64,000 bases of DNA from Xiphydria camelus (lineage: Eukaryota > Arthropoda > Insecta > Hymenoptera > Xiphydriidae), in NCBI GenBank assembly GCA_963678675.1, contig OY783191.1, positions 11,224,115 to 11,288,114 on the forward strand, in the 5' to 3' direction. Numbering within the stretch: position 1 is the first letter of the stretch; each line of letters opens with the position of its first letter. The position numbers and the translations under genes were made by a program. The notes under the pieces are model-generated. The model was not told the DNA's origin. It did not search any database and saw only the letters and a program-made list of their open reading frames with translations. Shown here in pieces: positions 45,628 to 58,500 of the stretch.

Positions 45628-46238
45628 GACGCCGAAATTATCGACGTCTAATTCAGCAATGCAACCTGTCAATAAAATGTCAATATAACAAAAAATAGCC
45701 TGTACCTGTTCAATGACGCAGTGATTGTTTATGTTCCTCAAATACGTAGCTGCCACGAAGTTAACGAGTAACTTCAGGAGAGAAGACGAAATAATTTTAG
45801 ATACTCCCCTAAAGGTAAGAACTCCCATTTCTATGTCACCCTGGTGGTAGAGTGTTGTGAACCCGTAGCTCCAGGGTGACGTGGAAATGGGTGTTTTTAC
45901 CTTTTAGGGCCGGTTTTACCAACAGGTATAAACGCGGTATAGCGCTATACTGAGAATAACCATAAGGCTTATTGCTGGTTATTCTCAGTATAGCGCTATA
46001 CCGCGTTTATACCGTGTTGATAAAACCGGGCTTAAGAGTATCCAAAATTAATTCGCCTTCCCTCCTGAAGTCACTCGTTCTCTTCACGGCAGATACTTAT
46101 TTGAGGAATGTAAACATTGAGAACACACACACACATGACATAAGTCATTGAGCAGGTACAGGTTATGATTTTTGATTATGTTGACATTTTATTGACAAGC
46201 TGCATTGTTCGACTAGACGTTGACAATTTCGGCGTCTT
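45628..46238. repeat. Foldback, about 600 bp
   Basis: GACGCCGAAATTATCGACGT at the left pairs with the right end near 46238. CCTGTCAATAAAATGTCAA and GTACCTGTTCAATGAC are also mirrored. Confidence 0.82.
45907..46031. mobile_element. Hairpin MITE, 125 bp, TTA TSD
   Basis: Near-perfect hairpin with GGGCCGGTTTTACCAAC ends and arms through AGCGCTATACTGAGAATAAC. TTA at 45904-45906 and 46032-46034 fits a Tourist/Harbinger origin. It interrupts one arm of the foldback. Confidence 0.85.
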
Positions 46239-46779
46239 ACGAGTGTGATTGGAATTTTCTATATGAGAGAAATACATCATGGTATCGATCCAAACCGCAG
46301 AATTCACGTCGATCGATGTATCCGACGTTCATGCTCGCAACTGGTTCGCCCACACTACCTATATCGAAATTTACACGTATGTACGTGCATTATAGTGCGA
46401 GCATAAAAAGCGAAACGGCTTTGGGGCCGAGGACAAATTTATATTTGCTGATTTCGTCGGTACTCGCCCGGGCGTTGATTTTGGCGAGGCCCATAACGAT
46501 AAGTATACGTTTCGAAACGACTTTTTGCTCGTGCCCACGCGTTGGTTTCCCCTTTAATTCACGATCTCATCCCACTTCTTAATTCAACGGAATCGAGATC
46601 GATCCTGCACACTAATGCCGAACCCAAAGCATTGGTTTAACGGTGACAATATGAAGCGTGATACAGTGCTGCCTTCCTAATTTCATAACTCTGTAACTTT
46701 GGCTTCCCCTGAACGTTCGACCGATGAATGTCGGGGAATCCCCCACTATTTTCTCTGCGCGATGATACGCAATAGACGT
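46239..46779. other. Unassigned, GC-moderate
   Basis: An open frame at 46220-46582 lacks any recognised motif. Confidence 0.3.
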
Positions 46780-46782
46780 TCT

Positions 46783-46860
<78 letters not shown>
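46780..46860. repeat. (CT)n microsatellite
   Basis: CT dinucleotide run with few interruptions. Arginine/glutamate repeat frames on minus are artefacts of it. Confidence 0.98.
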
Positions 46861-46861
<1 letters not shown>

Positions 46862-47689
46862 GACCGCCTCTTTAACCGGAGTGGAAGCATTCTGTAATCC
46901 CCGAACACGAACAGTTAGGGAGACAACACTGTAGTAACAAACTGCCATTACATTGAAAGCCAACTTATTCGTCTCACGCAGAAATGAGTATCTTTTTAGT
47001 ATATCTAATAAATTGCTTATGTACAATACATTTCACTCATTTTCTGCAATAGTCAAATTACTCAAAATTGGCAATTTTTAAGAGGACCATTTAAAAAGTT
47101 TTGAATTATTTCAACTTTTTAAAAATATGACGTCAAGAAACTATATTAATAATTGTTCAGTTACATATCATTGTTATAGCAATTGAGCGATATTCATATG
47201 CTTCAAAAAATATATTAATTCAACTTTCAAGTTATGCTACTGTTGCAACGAATAAGTAATTTGATTCAAATGTGATGATTCACATCAGTATTATAAAAAT
47301 TTGAATTTATCCAATAGTTGTTATTTTATTAGATATTGAGAAAAAAGTGTATTTAAATGAAATTATTTTTTTTATATTGTTTCATAATTTGAAATAAGGA
47401 TGTTTTATTGACAACTATTAAAATAATAATCATTCGTTAAAAGTAATTAATGGAGAAATTACATGAATTTTAAATCATTTGGAATTTCTGCTTAAGGCGA
47501 TGTAGTAGCCTTCTTAAAATGACATGAGATAATTTTTTTCCAAAAAAACGGGCAACAAGCAAAATATTTGTAAGTTTGTTTCGCAGCGGAACGCCTACTT
47601 TGTCACGTTATCGAAAACGCTTCGTGAGCGGTTAGTCGGCTGGGTGACGTCACGGATTGCCCGCGGCAGCCGTAGTATCTATGGGAAAG
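46861..47689. other. Unassigned AT-rich spacer
   Basis: TGACGTCA at 47646 in a GC-rich patch; no gene recognised. Confidence 0.35.
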
Positions 47690-47947
47690 CGCCCACCAAA
47701 GTGGCGTGGCATGCGACATGGCACAGACGTGGCAGTGGCATGACAGTGGCGTTGCATGCTTTTCAGGAGAGCGCTCACCAATGTGGCGTGGCATGTGACA
47801 TGGAACCGACATGGCACCAGCATGACAGTGGCGTTGAATGATTTTCAGTGGAACGTAGGTCGAAGTGTAGTGACAGTGTAAACGAATCGGTGCAAACCGA
47901 ATGCTATGTTATAACATATATATTAGACTGATTGAGAAAAAAGCTTT

Positions 47948-48510
47948 TTTAATGAATTCTCTTGGCGGGCACTTAAAACGTTAGTATTTAATGTAACTTT
48001 GAATATGCCGCTGAGTGCACATTCTCACTCAATATTTATGGGTGTCTCAATAGCTTTTTCTGATTTCCATTTGAATAACACGGTGAAAGTTTTGAATCAT
48101 TGGTTTAACGCTAATTCCTTCTATGGTAAAAAAATGTCCCCGTGAAAACTTAGAAAAATTGAGAGTTTTAGGTGCTATTGACGTAAAGAAATATTATTTT
48201 TAATTATTAAACAGAATTAAATGATAATTATGGGGGAACAAATATTTTATTTAATAATTAAAAATAATATTTCTTTACGTCAATTACATATAAAACTCAA
48301 TTGATCTAATTTTTCATTGGGACATTTTTTACCGTAGAAGGAATTAACACTAAACCAATGATTGAAAAATTTTACCGTGTTATTCAAATGGAAATCAGAA
48401 AAAGCGATTCAGACACCCCTAAATATTGAGCGAGAATGTGCACTCGACGGCATATTCAAAGTTACATTAAATACTAACGTTTTAAGTGCCCGCCAAGAGA
48501 ATTAATTAAA
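47948..48510. mobile_element. Foldback, about 560 bp
   Basis: GAATTCTCTTGGCGGGCACT at the left and complement near 48486-48506; arms about 250 bp around a centre near 48230. Confidence 0.87.
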
Positions 48511-49009
48511 ACCAGTGGCGTCCCGACATGCAATTAAGTGGTTTTTATTTTTTCCTCAAAAACGAAGTGAGGTACGAAGTAATGTCAAAAAACAAAAAAG
48601 TTGTATTTTTAGCTGCTTAATCTGAAAAAAATATATAATTTTTAAAAAAGTCAGTGGCGTACACTTTTTTTGTCAAATTATTTTCGTGAGGCTGTCCCCC
48701 GGGACACCACTGGAACTCATAATTATCTTCTAGTTAGTGCTAACTTAGCGTCTTATTACAATAAACAACAGTGCCAAATGTCAACAAAATCGGCACAAGG
48801 ACCTTTGAGATATTATTAAAACACCGATTTTTTTTAAACTTTCTCGTCCTGTATCTTGAAAACCAGACATTTTAGGACACATGTTAATAGGAACTTTTCT
48901 ACTGGAAATTGATTCAGTAATGTGCCCTTGCAATTACGGCCTATCATTCACCATTAGAGGACGGGGGTGGTCCCTTTAGGTACTACCCTGTGAACACAAA
49001 CTATTTTTA
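48511..49009. other. Unassigned spacer
   Basis: No gene recognised. Confidence 0.35.
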
Positions 49010-49443
49010 AAAAACGTGTACAGGGTACACGCAACAGAAGTGAAACTTCATGCGTAAATCCACGAAATACTAATATTGAAAAACAAAATTAGAAACAAAA
49101 TAACATTGGAAAACAAAATTAGAAAAATAAAGGTAAGGTGAAAAAAAAAACAGAATAAAATGTAATCATGCAGTCAAGAAGGTGACGAGAAGTTTTGCGT
49201 CAGTTTATTTATTGATGATTATACCAATCGTCTGTTTATTTATTGATGATTATACGCAAATCTTCTCGTCACCTTCTTGACTGCATGATTACATTTTATT
49301 CTGTTTTTTTCACCTTACCTTTATTTTTCTAATTTTGTTTTCCAATGTTATTTTGTTTCTAATTTTGTTTTTCAATATTAGTATTTCGTGGATTTACGCA
49401 TGAAGTTTCACTTCTGTTGCGTGTACCCTGTACACGTTTTTGT
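49010..49443. mobile_element. Foldback, about 430 bp
   Basis: AAAACGTGTACAGGGTACAC at the left and its complement at the right; arms about 200 bp; centre near 49225. Confidence 0.88.
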
Positions 49444-49717
49444 TTTTTTTTTGAGGTTACCAACGAAGTTTTATATTTGTTGTGTGTACTCTTTACAATG
49501 TGATTTCATACGGTAATCCCCTCCAGTATCAATTACCGACATCATATGTAGTTTTTGATGCACAAACGCCTCGCGGTAGTTGATGAACCATTGTGTCCAC
49601 AGATACTGGTACGTTAATGACCTGTCCGTAAATTCCATATTGACCATGTTACATGTCTCAATCGACGAATCTGCATAAAGGGGATTCGTGGAAATATAAG
49701 TCGCTCTGATACCAAAT

Positions 49718-50362
49718 CTAGTGAAGGTAAAGGGTCGGGTATCGGGGGATATTTGAAACCGTTGTAAGAGTGGCCATTGCAGGGATAATATTCTTTTTGA
49801 GTGCTTGACGACAGGTGCAGCAGATTTGAATGATTTCCCCATCAATCCGAGGGAGAATTACGTTCAAAATATCCTCTTGTTCACGAACGGAAATTTTTAA
49901 AGCGTCTTGAAACCATAATCTATCACAAATAGAGCACGTATGACCGAAATAATTATTTATAAACTTTTTATTGAATTCCCTATGAGCGATTTTATTTCGG
50001 TTATAATGACTATATGGCAAGTCCTGACATAAATTATGTTCACGTGGTCCTGGTTCATTGCGTCGTAAATTGGATGGTCCTGGCTCGTCGCGGATATCAT
50101 TGTCAACAAAAGCGGGTTGAACCGAAGATGAATTGTTAGGAGCTAAAATGTCATTTTCATTTTGCACATTATGATTTTCAGGTTCATTGGTTAATAACTG
50201 ATCGTCGGAAATTTGATTCACTGTGTTTCTCAGTTGTTTTCGTAACCTACTCTCCCTCGTGCGTTGGGCCCCAGACTTTTTTACTTTTTTTACACTACTG
50301 TCATCCTTTTTACGTTGTCTCTCACGATATTCCTTACATTTCTGAGCATTTGATTTCGCCAT
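49718..50362 (-). pseudogene. Helitron protein N-terminal relic
   Basis: ATG 50362 begins MAKSNAQKCKEYRERQRKKD, a basic coiled-coil. A linker rich in Asn/Pro follows. Then REFNKKFINNYFGHTCSICD, RLWFQDALK and ICCTCRQALKKNIIPAMATL. The CxxCDRLWF...CxxCxxxLxxxxIP block is the zinc-binding segment that precedes the Rep/helicase part of Helitron polyproteins. The frame stops soon after; Rep and helicase are absent. Upstream, a donor-like GTAAGTG near 50425 suggests a 5' leader exon. Not necessarily the same copy as the Helentron at 31930. Confidence 0.68.
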
Positions 50363-51045
50363 TATAAATTAATTCAATTAAATATCACTCAAAAATAGCA
50401 CAAAACAAATGAATATCACTTACAGCACGCACACGAATGAAGACGCCATACTGGTCCCCAGTCAGCTGTAGGTATACGCAAGCGCCAAATTTATTCGGGG
50501 GGCCCGTGAGGTCACCTAACTTACTAGGCTAACGTCCGCCGATAATGGTAACCGCGATTTTACCGATCCTACATTCCTCCCTTCCCTCTCCAAACGCTCG
50601 ACCCATGAGGCACAGTGATGACTCATGGTGTCGGATTTTTGTCACATACCTGACACCGGCAAAACCGATTCATGCCCAAGGCGCCTATAGAAGTTTCACT
50701 TCAAAATTTTTTTTTGAATCAGTAATATATATGTTAAAACATAGCATTCGACTTGCACCGATTCGTTAAAATTACCGAAACGGTGAGTAGGTATACCCCA
50801 TAGTGTGAACGGGCTGTTAGTAGCACGTCGTAAAAAGTAGAATTGGTAGAAGCAGTGACGTGACATGCCGCTAGCACGTTTCTGGCCGCGCTATTTTAGT
50901 GTGCGCTGATTCATTTCTTATCGTTGGTTTCAACTCGAAGTGACATGCAGGCTGCGAAGTGAAGTGCAGGCTAGATGCATGTTACTTGCCATGTCGCTGC
51001 CACGTCGCATGCCACGCCACTTTGGCGGACGCTCTCCCTATTGCG

Positions 51046-51520
51046 TAGATTTGATTCTTGCGTATGTCGGTCGTGAAAGTGTTTACAGTGTATATTTTAC
51101 TTACAAACTCATTAGATACTGCTACTCGTACAAGGCAAAAATGGTGGAAACTGGTTTTGTTCAGGGGCAGTCCGATAATTTGCCAAAAATTGACTCTTTC
51201 ATACAATAATAATGTCTTCGAGACGGTTTTTTTTCTACGATACTATCGGTCATATTAAAGTAGGTACGTCGCACAAATTCCACAGTTCGTAATTGAACAA
51301 ATTCTGGGAAAATCTGAACGAAGAATGCGCACAGTGCCAACTGCAAGTGGTAAACTTGTAGCCAGAGCCGGCGACTAGCGGACGATTCGTAACGTCACAG
51401 CTGTTATCTGCATTCACCGCGCCATTTCTTGTGGGCGGAGCTAAGTCGATATTTCAAAAATGATTTTTGAGCTTATTTTACGCTTAATTTCATTTTTTCA
51501 AAGACCACTTTATTTCTAAT
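51046..51520 (+). pseudogene. SWIM/YqaJ-type protein N-terminal fragment and GC-rich end
   Basis: ATG 51139 starts MVETGFVQGQSDNLPKIDSF and meets two stops at once. I recall this start (VExGFxxGxxDNLPxIDSFM) from insect SWIM/YqaJ proteins of ISL2EU-like elements. 51395-51500 (GTGGGCGGAGCTAAG, CTTATTTTACGCTTAATTT) resembles the right end of the THAP-bearing element near 14440-14490. Confidence 0.5.
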
Positions 51521-52104
51521 GTCATTGTCTTTCAACAAAACATCATCACAAAATTCATGTAATTTCCCCATTACAGCAGATTAATCGATTACAATTTCAA
51601 TATAGAAGTAAGCTTTCCTCGATGTTATACTTTCAAAACACACCCGTGAAAATTATCTTCGTTAAAGCTAGGTTCTCTTAAATACGCAGAATTTATTACT
51701 TATAGTAGTACTTTCTTATAGTAGTATTTATAGTAGTACTTATATTATAAGTAGTATATACTTTAGTAGTACGTCGATGCGAGGTCAAGGCGCCGAGTCT
51801 GTTATATCGTACGAAGATATGTACGTAGTACCTTTACATTTCGTAAGAGTTTCAAGTAGGTAACTAACTATGAGTATAGAACCTTAAATAATGACCGTAA
51901 GCACGCTCGACGCGACATAGGTGCATTAGTGTCGTATCTGCTCCGAGAAGTAGAAAACTGACCTACAGCTAGTCAGGTGAGGCCTGTGCATGAAAGTATT
52001 CGCCCGGATCAACGTTCTCCGATTTTCCCCTTCGAAATAAATACGTTATAACTGCTGCCTACACGGAGAAAAAGGATTAGTCATCTTTATACTGTATCCC
52101 AGAA
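51521..52104. other. Unassigned; TAGTAGTA-rich tract at 51705-51772
   Basis: Imperfect repeats of TATAGTAGTA. No gene recognised. Confidence 0.4.
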
Positions 52105-52500
52105 ATAAAACTCCAATTGATTTGATTAATCTACAAGGAAATACACGGAGGAAAAGGATTAGTAAAAAATAATGGGAAAACTCATGAATTTGTACAGCGT
52201 ATTCCAATAAAAGGGCTCCTCGAGGTGAAACATTGAATGTTTTAATAGACACAGCGCACTTTTTACGATTCATAACAGTATAAACATCAATTTATACGAT
52301 AAAATTTACCAACCTTCCGTTAATATGTATTGGGTGTAACGGTAGAAAGTACGCTGTGTCTATTAAAAAATGAAATGTTTCACCTCGAAGAGCCCTGTTA
52401 TTGGAATACGCTGTAAAAATTCATGAGCTTTCCTACTATTTTTTACTAATCCTTTTCCTCCGTGTATTTCCGCGTAGATTAATCAAATCGATTGGAATAT
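52105..52500. mobile_element. Foldback, about 395 bp
   Basis: TACACGGAGGAAAAGGATTA and flanking GATTTGATTAATCTAC words are mirrored at 52440-52495. An extra copy of the ACACGGAG.AAAAGGATTAGT end lies at 52060. Confidence 0.8.
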
Positions 52501-53056
52501 TTTCGAAGTCTGGTTGACGTTCCATTTCGATGGTCTCTTAACGACTGATATCAATAATCGTTTTTTAATTAAATTATCTAAACAGGCTTTGTGATATCTT
52601 ATTATATGGAGCATTGCATACTACTTCAGCCACACAAATACTAATATTTTCAACAACAAAAATGTACGTATACGAATACACAGAAAGAAAATCGATTGAA
52701 ATTGTATGCATTGCTGAAGTGGCTTGAATATCCCATATCTTGGTCACTTATGAAAACTTCTAAAGTTATGGGCAAAAAAACTTCACAGTATATATATTGA
52801 ATTTCTTTAAATAGGGTTATTTTCGCGCATCTATTAATTAAAAATTAAAATATAAAGGGTATAGCCGGATAAGTATATGAAAAGTGCCCCCGACTCGAAT
52901 TTGTTTCCCATTCAGGTATATTTTGTTTATATATAAGTAAGCTCTCAGTAAATGTTTAGATCGAAATATTGATTTAAACAAAAGTTATCGCCAAAAAACC
53001 GAAAAATGGAAATATTTTTTATCTCGAGAACTAGACCGATTTTGCACAGCAAAATA
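52501..53056. other. Unassigned spacer
   Basis: No gene recognised. Confidence 0.35.
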
Positions 53057-53291
53057 TACCGGGTCTTTGCGTATGTTGTTGACATAGGAATCGTGCGAGT
53101 GTGAGTGAGAACGCGGATTAACACTGGTGAACCCATAAGAGTTTCTCTGTCGCACATTCTCCGTCCTTCTCGAACTTGTCCAGTTGGAGTGTGCGACAGA
53201 GAAACTCTTATGGGTTCACCAGTGTTAATCCGCGTTCTCACTCGCACTCGCACGATTCCTATGTCAACAACTTACGTGAAAAGACCGGGTA
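53057..53291. mobile_element. Foldback MITE, about 235 bp, TA flanks
   Basis: CCGGGTCTTT and TTGACATAGGAATCGTGCGA at the left, complements at the right; inner arms AACACTGGTGAACCCATAAG are identical. Confidence 0.87.
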
Positions 53292-53355
53292 TGTTATGCA
53301 CCATCATGTAGCTATATTATAAAAAAAAGTATTGGATTATTTCGCCTATAATTAA

Positions 53356-54029
53356 AGTAGTATGGTCACGAATCGATTTCCAAGATTTAAATATGAAATA
53401 ATTATGTATGCAAGCTAATATCAATAGAAACCTCCTGGTGCAATTTGGGGTAGATTGACCGTTTAGTATGTCTGATAAAAATTAATTACCGAGTAGAAAA
53501 TAACCCAGAGTCTTATGGGCAAGACACGTTTCTTGGGGTATTTGTATGTAAAATCCAAGATTAAAATATAAAAAATGTACCAAAAACGGTGAAAAAAAAA
53601 AACAAAAATTTACACCCATTGATGAAAATTATTGACCGTTTGATACTTTAGTTATAACTAATTTCTGCTTCTCGGTGTTCGGAAATAGCGCGTCGAGTAG
53701 ATGCGGCAACGTCGCGTTAGTGGAGTGGGTTCAAGCGTGCATTTCAGATCTCGTTTTCCCCACGATACACTCAAACGTTTGAGTGTGCCGTGGTTTTCTC
53801 TACTGGGCCACGAGCCTATTGATAATATGCGTTGCCACGCATAAAAAGACGCTAGTCAAAAGAGGCACATTATTTGAATAATAAGTGAAAAATAATCAAA
53901 ATAATCGACTAATTCTTATGGTCATAAATTTTATAATTCACAAAGAGAATTTTCAATTATAAATCATAGTTTTTTAATTACTTTTTTTACGGACACTCAA
54001 CGATCACTTTGGAGAGTGACCATACTACT
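53356..54029. mobile_element. TTAA-flanked non-autonomous element, 674 bp
   Basis: AGTAGTATGGTCAC and its reverse complement with TTAA at 53352-53355 and 54030-54033. No coding region; CACTCAAACGTTTGAGTGTG near 53769 is an internal palindrome. Confidence 0.82.
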
Positions 54030-54193
54030 TTAAAGTAAAACAAGTTTGAATTTTTCAATAATTTTTATTTTGTATATGAAAAATAACTCTCTCGTCGTTT
54101 TTTAATACAGATTCAAGTATGATTAAACTATGACATAATTTTTACAAGATGATTGGTGTGGTAGAACAAGTCGAAATAAATTAATGAAAATTA

Positions 54194-54266
54194 AACAACT
54201 TTGCTTCCGACGTTTTCCTCTATCTATTGTATTACGTTAGGAAAATGGCGGAAGCAAAGTTGGACA
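54194..54266. repeat. Short hairpin
   Basis: AACTTTGCTTCCG..TTTTCCT pairs with AGGAAAA..CGGAAGCAAAGTT. Confidence 0.6.
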
Positions 54267-54432
54267 CTTATTAATTCGATTTTTTACTTTACAAAAAGAA
54301 TAGTATTTATTTACAATTACTTATTACTAACGAGAATACAATTTACTACATGTAATATCTGTACATATAAATCGAAATTAAATCAAATTGAAAGTATTAT
54401 TTCATGAACTGACGTAGAAAATTCGTTTTAAT

Positions 54433-54890
54433 CTTCATCGCTTTTGTGATTTATTTTGGGTTGAATATTTTCTTTGTGTTGAATAGTTTGCTTAATGTTT
54501 CTGCAGGTTTAATAAGCTTTGTTTGATATCGCGCAAATGACAAATAATAAATAATTGAAGCTATATGGGAACAACAATCGACCGTTGTTTTGCCGCTTGC
54601 ACACTCGCATGTGTATCGTAAGATCCCAGAATAACCGATAAAATCAGGTTTATATACAATAAAACAGCGATATTCTTTACGGTTTACATGTCGTGATTGA
54701 GCTTGCAATTTTAAAATGCTTAAATTGTCTTTCAAATAATGAATATTAATCTTATTGTTATTACATATGTAAATATCATCTCTGCTAAATAGGAAATGGC
54801 TTGATAGTCCGGGAGCCTGGTGCTTTTTTGACCTCATTATTTTATACAGACTGATTTTTATACTAGAGGCAGATGCCATCTAGTAAATGA
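54433..54890 (-). pseudogene. SWIM-finger C-terminus of a DDE_Tnp_4 transposase
   Basis: The minus frame reads DNLSILKLQAQSRHVNRKEY, RCFIVYKPDFIGYSG, then YTCECASGKTTVDCCSHIAS, IIYYLSFARYQTKLIKPAET and ends near 54451. The CxC...CxH SWIM finger followed by IIYYLxxAR is typical of the tail of insect DDE_Tnp_4 transposases. It lies on the same strand as, and downstream of, the DDE part at 59950-60970, so both probably belong to one gene split by 5 kb. TTTACTAG directly before the ATG resembles a splice acceptor. Confidence 0.68.
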
Positions 54891-55534
54891 CGAGAACGAC
54901 CGTCAGCTGGTTCAGTAGCGGTGGGTGGGAGCGTGGGAGGCTGAGAAACATGTCGAAAAAAATAATTTTCAAAATCATTTTATACCGGGTGAAATTTTTT
55001 TGTGTATTGTTAACATTTATTGTGATAAAAAAAAATAGTCAGCTGCGCCGTGGAGGGGGGGAAATACGTCAGCTGAGCGGATGAACTTGTTAGAAAAATA
55101 AAAAAGTAAAATTATTTTATACCGATTGAAATTTGTTTACAAGATTTTGGACACCTATGGAAATATAAAAACGTTAATCACAGCTATGTTTACAGCGATG
55201 GAAAGACCGTCAGCCGGAGCAGGAATGTGTCATTGCGTTTATATAGCTCGGCGACGCGCGGAATTTTTCAATGGTCCGACTGACGACTTTTCCCCCAGCA
55301 GACAATCAGCTGACGAATGTTTTTTCATTTTTATTTATTTATACTATAACATTTATGAATTTCAAACGGTCTTTCATCGATTTACCAAAGATACGTGCAA
55401 GTAAAGCGGCAAAATTATGTCACGTTTCATATTAATATAGAATACTCGGATTCATTACATCGTATTCGAATTAATTTATTATTAATTTAATCAACCTACA
55501 AATGTTGAAATACATAATAGAAAAAATATTTTTA
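54891..55534. other. Spacer with repeated GTCAGCTG words
   Basis: GTCAGC(T/C)G-type words at about 54902, 55037, 55070, 55208 and 55305. No gene recognised. Possibly a regulatory or terminal region of the inserted gene. Confidence 0.35.
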
Positions 55535-58500
55535 TTATTCGCCATCTTCGTCACTTGTGTCACGGTCATCATCGGAGTTGTCGATAGTTATGTTACACAC
55601 TCCATCCTCCTCAGTTTCATCGTTGTCTGTAAAAATATAAATCAATAAAGAAAATCATGTAGCTCTATGTTATGTGCCAAAAATAAGAAAAAATAAATTT
55701 GTTCATACCATGAGGGCTCGTGTCAAGATTGGAGATACTAGTGATGGTTGGTGGTAATTGATCGCCCACAAACCATTTGAAGAAATATTTCTCATCGCTT
55801 TCTTCCCATCCATACTCAGTAGGTAACAGGTCAGTTGGTGCAGCAAGATGAGCATGGCTCCAAAGGTGGGCGATGTATGCCGTACGTAGAACATGTTGGT
55901 AAAGCTCATATTTACAGGGCGGGAACAATGAACCATCAATTCGTTTTTCCAGATTAAGTGGATTGTCGTTCTCGTTGGTACCGTATGCTTTCGTGAATGT
56001 AACAACACGAGCAACATTGATGTCATCAACTCCTGTCAGTGCATATAATCGGCATACATAGCTTTCCAATGTTACAAACAATTGATCGAGGTCACAATGC
56101 GGTATATTTGAAATATCAGTCAATGCTTGTATATAAGATGGAGATTTTCGGAGAATTTGAAATGGTTTCTTTTTGCCTTTGCGGTAGAATGTTGAATTAA
56201 AATCGCAGCCCGTAAAGGCATGAAATCCTGGCAATGCAGAGCACAAATTGGGACCCAATGTTTCATACAGCTTGGTGACATTAATGAATTTCTGATTGTT
56301 TCCGGTCCCAACATGCATGGATATATTCAAATTACTTTTGATATGATTCATGTTTCCTAACATAATAATCAAAATATCTGTGTCTGAACACCGTATCGTA
56401 ACATTAGCAGCAGAAGTCAACTGACAAACGTGGAAAATGATTTTCGTATCAGCTTCTTCGTGACCAGGACATGCCAACGATGGTTGTGATGTTCTTCGTA
56501 CTTTGCCTTCATGTACTTCATATTTATGACATTCCAAATAGTTGACGAAAATTGTTTTATTCCCGATATATGGTGCCATGTGATCATTTTCCCAATCTTC
56601 AATTAAAAAGTCGATAAGTGCTTCTTTAAAATAAATATTTTTCAATGCATCCGCGAAGTTTGATGGACGTACTTGATCGGGTCCATTTATTTGGAAACGC
56701 TGGCCTTTGATCCTCCTCCTCAATGAGTGTTCGTTGTCTTTTATCGATGGAAATACGTATCTATCGAAGGCGATAATTACAGTGCGGGCACTATTGGTAG
56801 TAAATACTTGCAGCAGCTGCTGTGATACAAGTCCAAATGCAGACGGCAGGTTTCTTATCGAATGTATATTGAAAAACCCGTCATAAATAATTACATCGCA
56901 CCGTTCTGTTGGATTGCTGTCAATCTCTTTCTGGAGCACTTTTAACAACATTGATTTGTCTGTTTTGCAAATCGTCCCATCTATATGGCACAAAGCTAAT
57001 GGGACTGGAGTTAAGGGATATGCCAAAACTTTGTCGATACTTAAAGTTTGTTCTAACGAAAAAGAGAATAATTGGCCGAATAAATCACGTTGCATTTGTA
57101 TTACTAGCGATTTTCCAGCAATTGATATTTTTTGTTTCGGGGCAACAGTCGCGAAATTCTTAATTTTATTTCTCTTGATGACTTGTTCAAATCGTTGTTC
57201 ATCTGCAGAACATTCTGCAATAAATTGTTCACGTTGTTCATTACCAATTATCTCGACGTTCAGTAAAAAGTCTTCGATTTCTGCTGTTACTGCTTACCCC
57301 GTAGAAATATTGTATAACAAATTTTTGTCTGCGCCTCTTGAGAACGGATTCATATTTTGTTTAATATGAGTGATACACTGTTCCAGCTGCAAGCAATGTT
57401 TTTTGTTTCGATTTTGCTCAAGATCAGCTGTAATGTCTTGATCAGAACGCAATCCAGCTTCTTCCATTACATATGCGATAATTTTCGAACGAATGCTATG
57501 GCTTTTACACCAGCGCTGACGAGCCTTTATTGAGTTAGTTGTGTGACTAATGCCTGTCAATTTGTTTGCAGCATCGGCATTGATGGTTTGTTCCAGTGTA
57601 AGATCTACGGGCTGCCGAGAAAATTGTTTATCAGTCCGTTTAACTCCGAACGATCCACTTTGCAATCGTAAATATAATCCGGGATGAGTTTCATGTACTC
57701 TTATTAATTTGTCATGATACATTACGGTATAACGTGCATAATTTGGCTGGTTAAATATGAAGAACAAGTTGGCAATTTTAGGTAATATGAATTTGAACAG
57801 TTCGATGTTCCCAGTGCGGATACTTTGACATAACATGAAGTAATAATTTATCAAAGTCATATATATCATGTAAAATTGTGGCGTTTTTCCATGTTCACCA
57901 TTCAAAGTTTGTTTTTTATATTCTTCATATCTTTCAAACAGGCTTATCAATTCATTATTGAGAATTGTTGGATTGGTAGATTTCTCAGTACTGAATTGTA
58001 ATAAGTAATACTCGATATCATCAGGCATTCCAATATTGCATTGCTCAATAAAGCTTTCGAAATGTAGATTGTGAAAAGCCAAATATAAAAGCGGATGGAG
58101 ACGCTTGCATCTTGAAATGTTTTGCTGTTATAAAAGAATTGATTGATCCACTTGCCAATAATTCCGCATTTTCCATGATGATAGTTATTCCACAATTGTC
58201 AATAAATTTCCCAACTGCTTTAAAATATGCCATCATGATGTGAAAAGATCCAAAGTGAATGAACAAATTGTCGAATTTCGGTTTCTCCGTGCTTTGCAAT
58301 TGAAGAGCCACTTTCGCGATAGCTAAATCGTAAGTGACCTCCATGTAATCTTCATTACATTCTTCAGCTATTTGTTGAGCTTGTCTCATTGTTTCTAAAA
58401 CAACAGATATATTTGTTGGAGACGCATTTATCGTCGTAAGGTAAGAAATTTTTTGTTTGACGCTATTGTCTACATAAATCATGCTGTTGTATCCAACCCA

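Larger units (their letters stand above)
47690..51045. mobile_element. Old inverted-repeat element filled with later insertions
   Basis: Left GTGGCGTGGCATGCGACATG (47700) pairs with CGTCGCATGCCACGCCACTT (51003). Left AACGAATCGGTGCAAACCG (47881) pairs with the complement at 50750-50770. The left arm holds an 80-bp tandem pair (47688-47770 and 47771-47850). Between the arms lie two foldbacks and a Helitron N-terminal relic. TSD not found. Confidence 0.6.

Noticed and set aside
46612..47026. Arg-Glu repeat proteins on minus; the same at 31575-31833 on plus
   Set aside because: Artefacts of (CT)n and (GA)n tracts.
47603..47841. Open frames rich in His/Ala/Trp
   Set aside because: They span an 80-bp tandem repeat in a transposon arm.
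53105..53311. Two nearly identical peptides on opposite strands
   Set aside because: Products of the palindromic MITE at 53057-53291.
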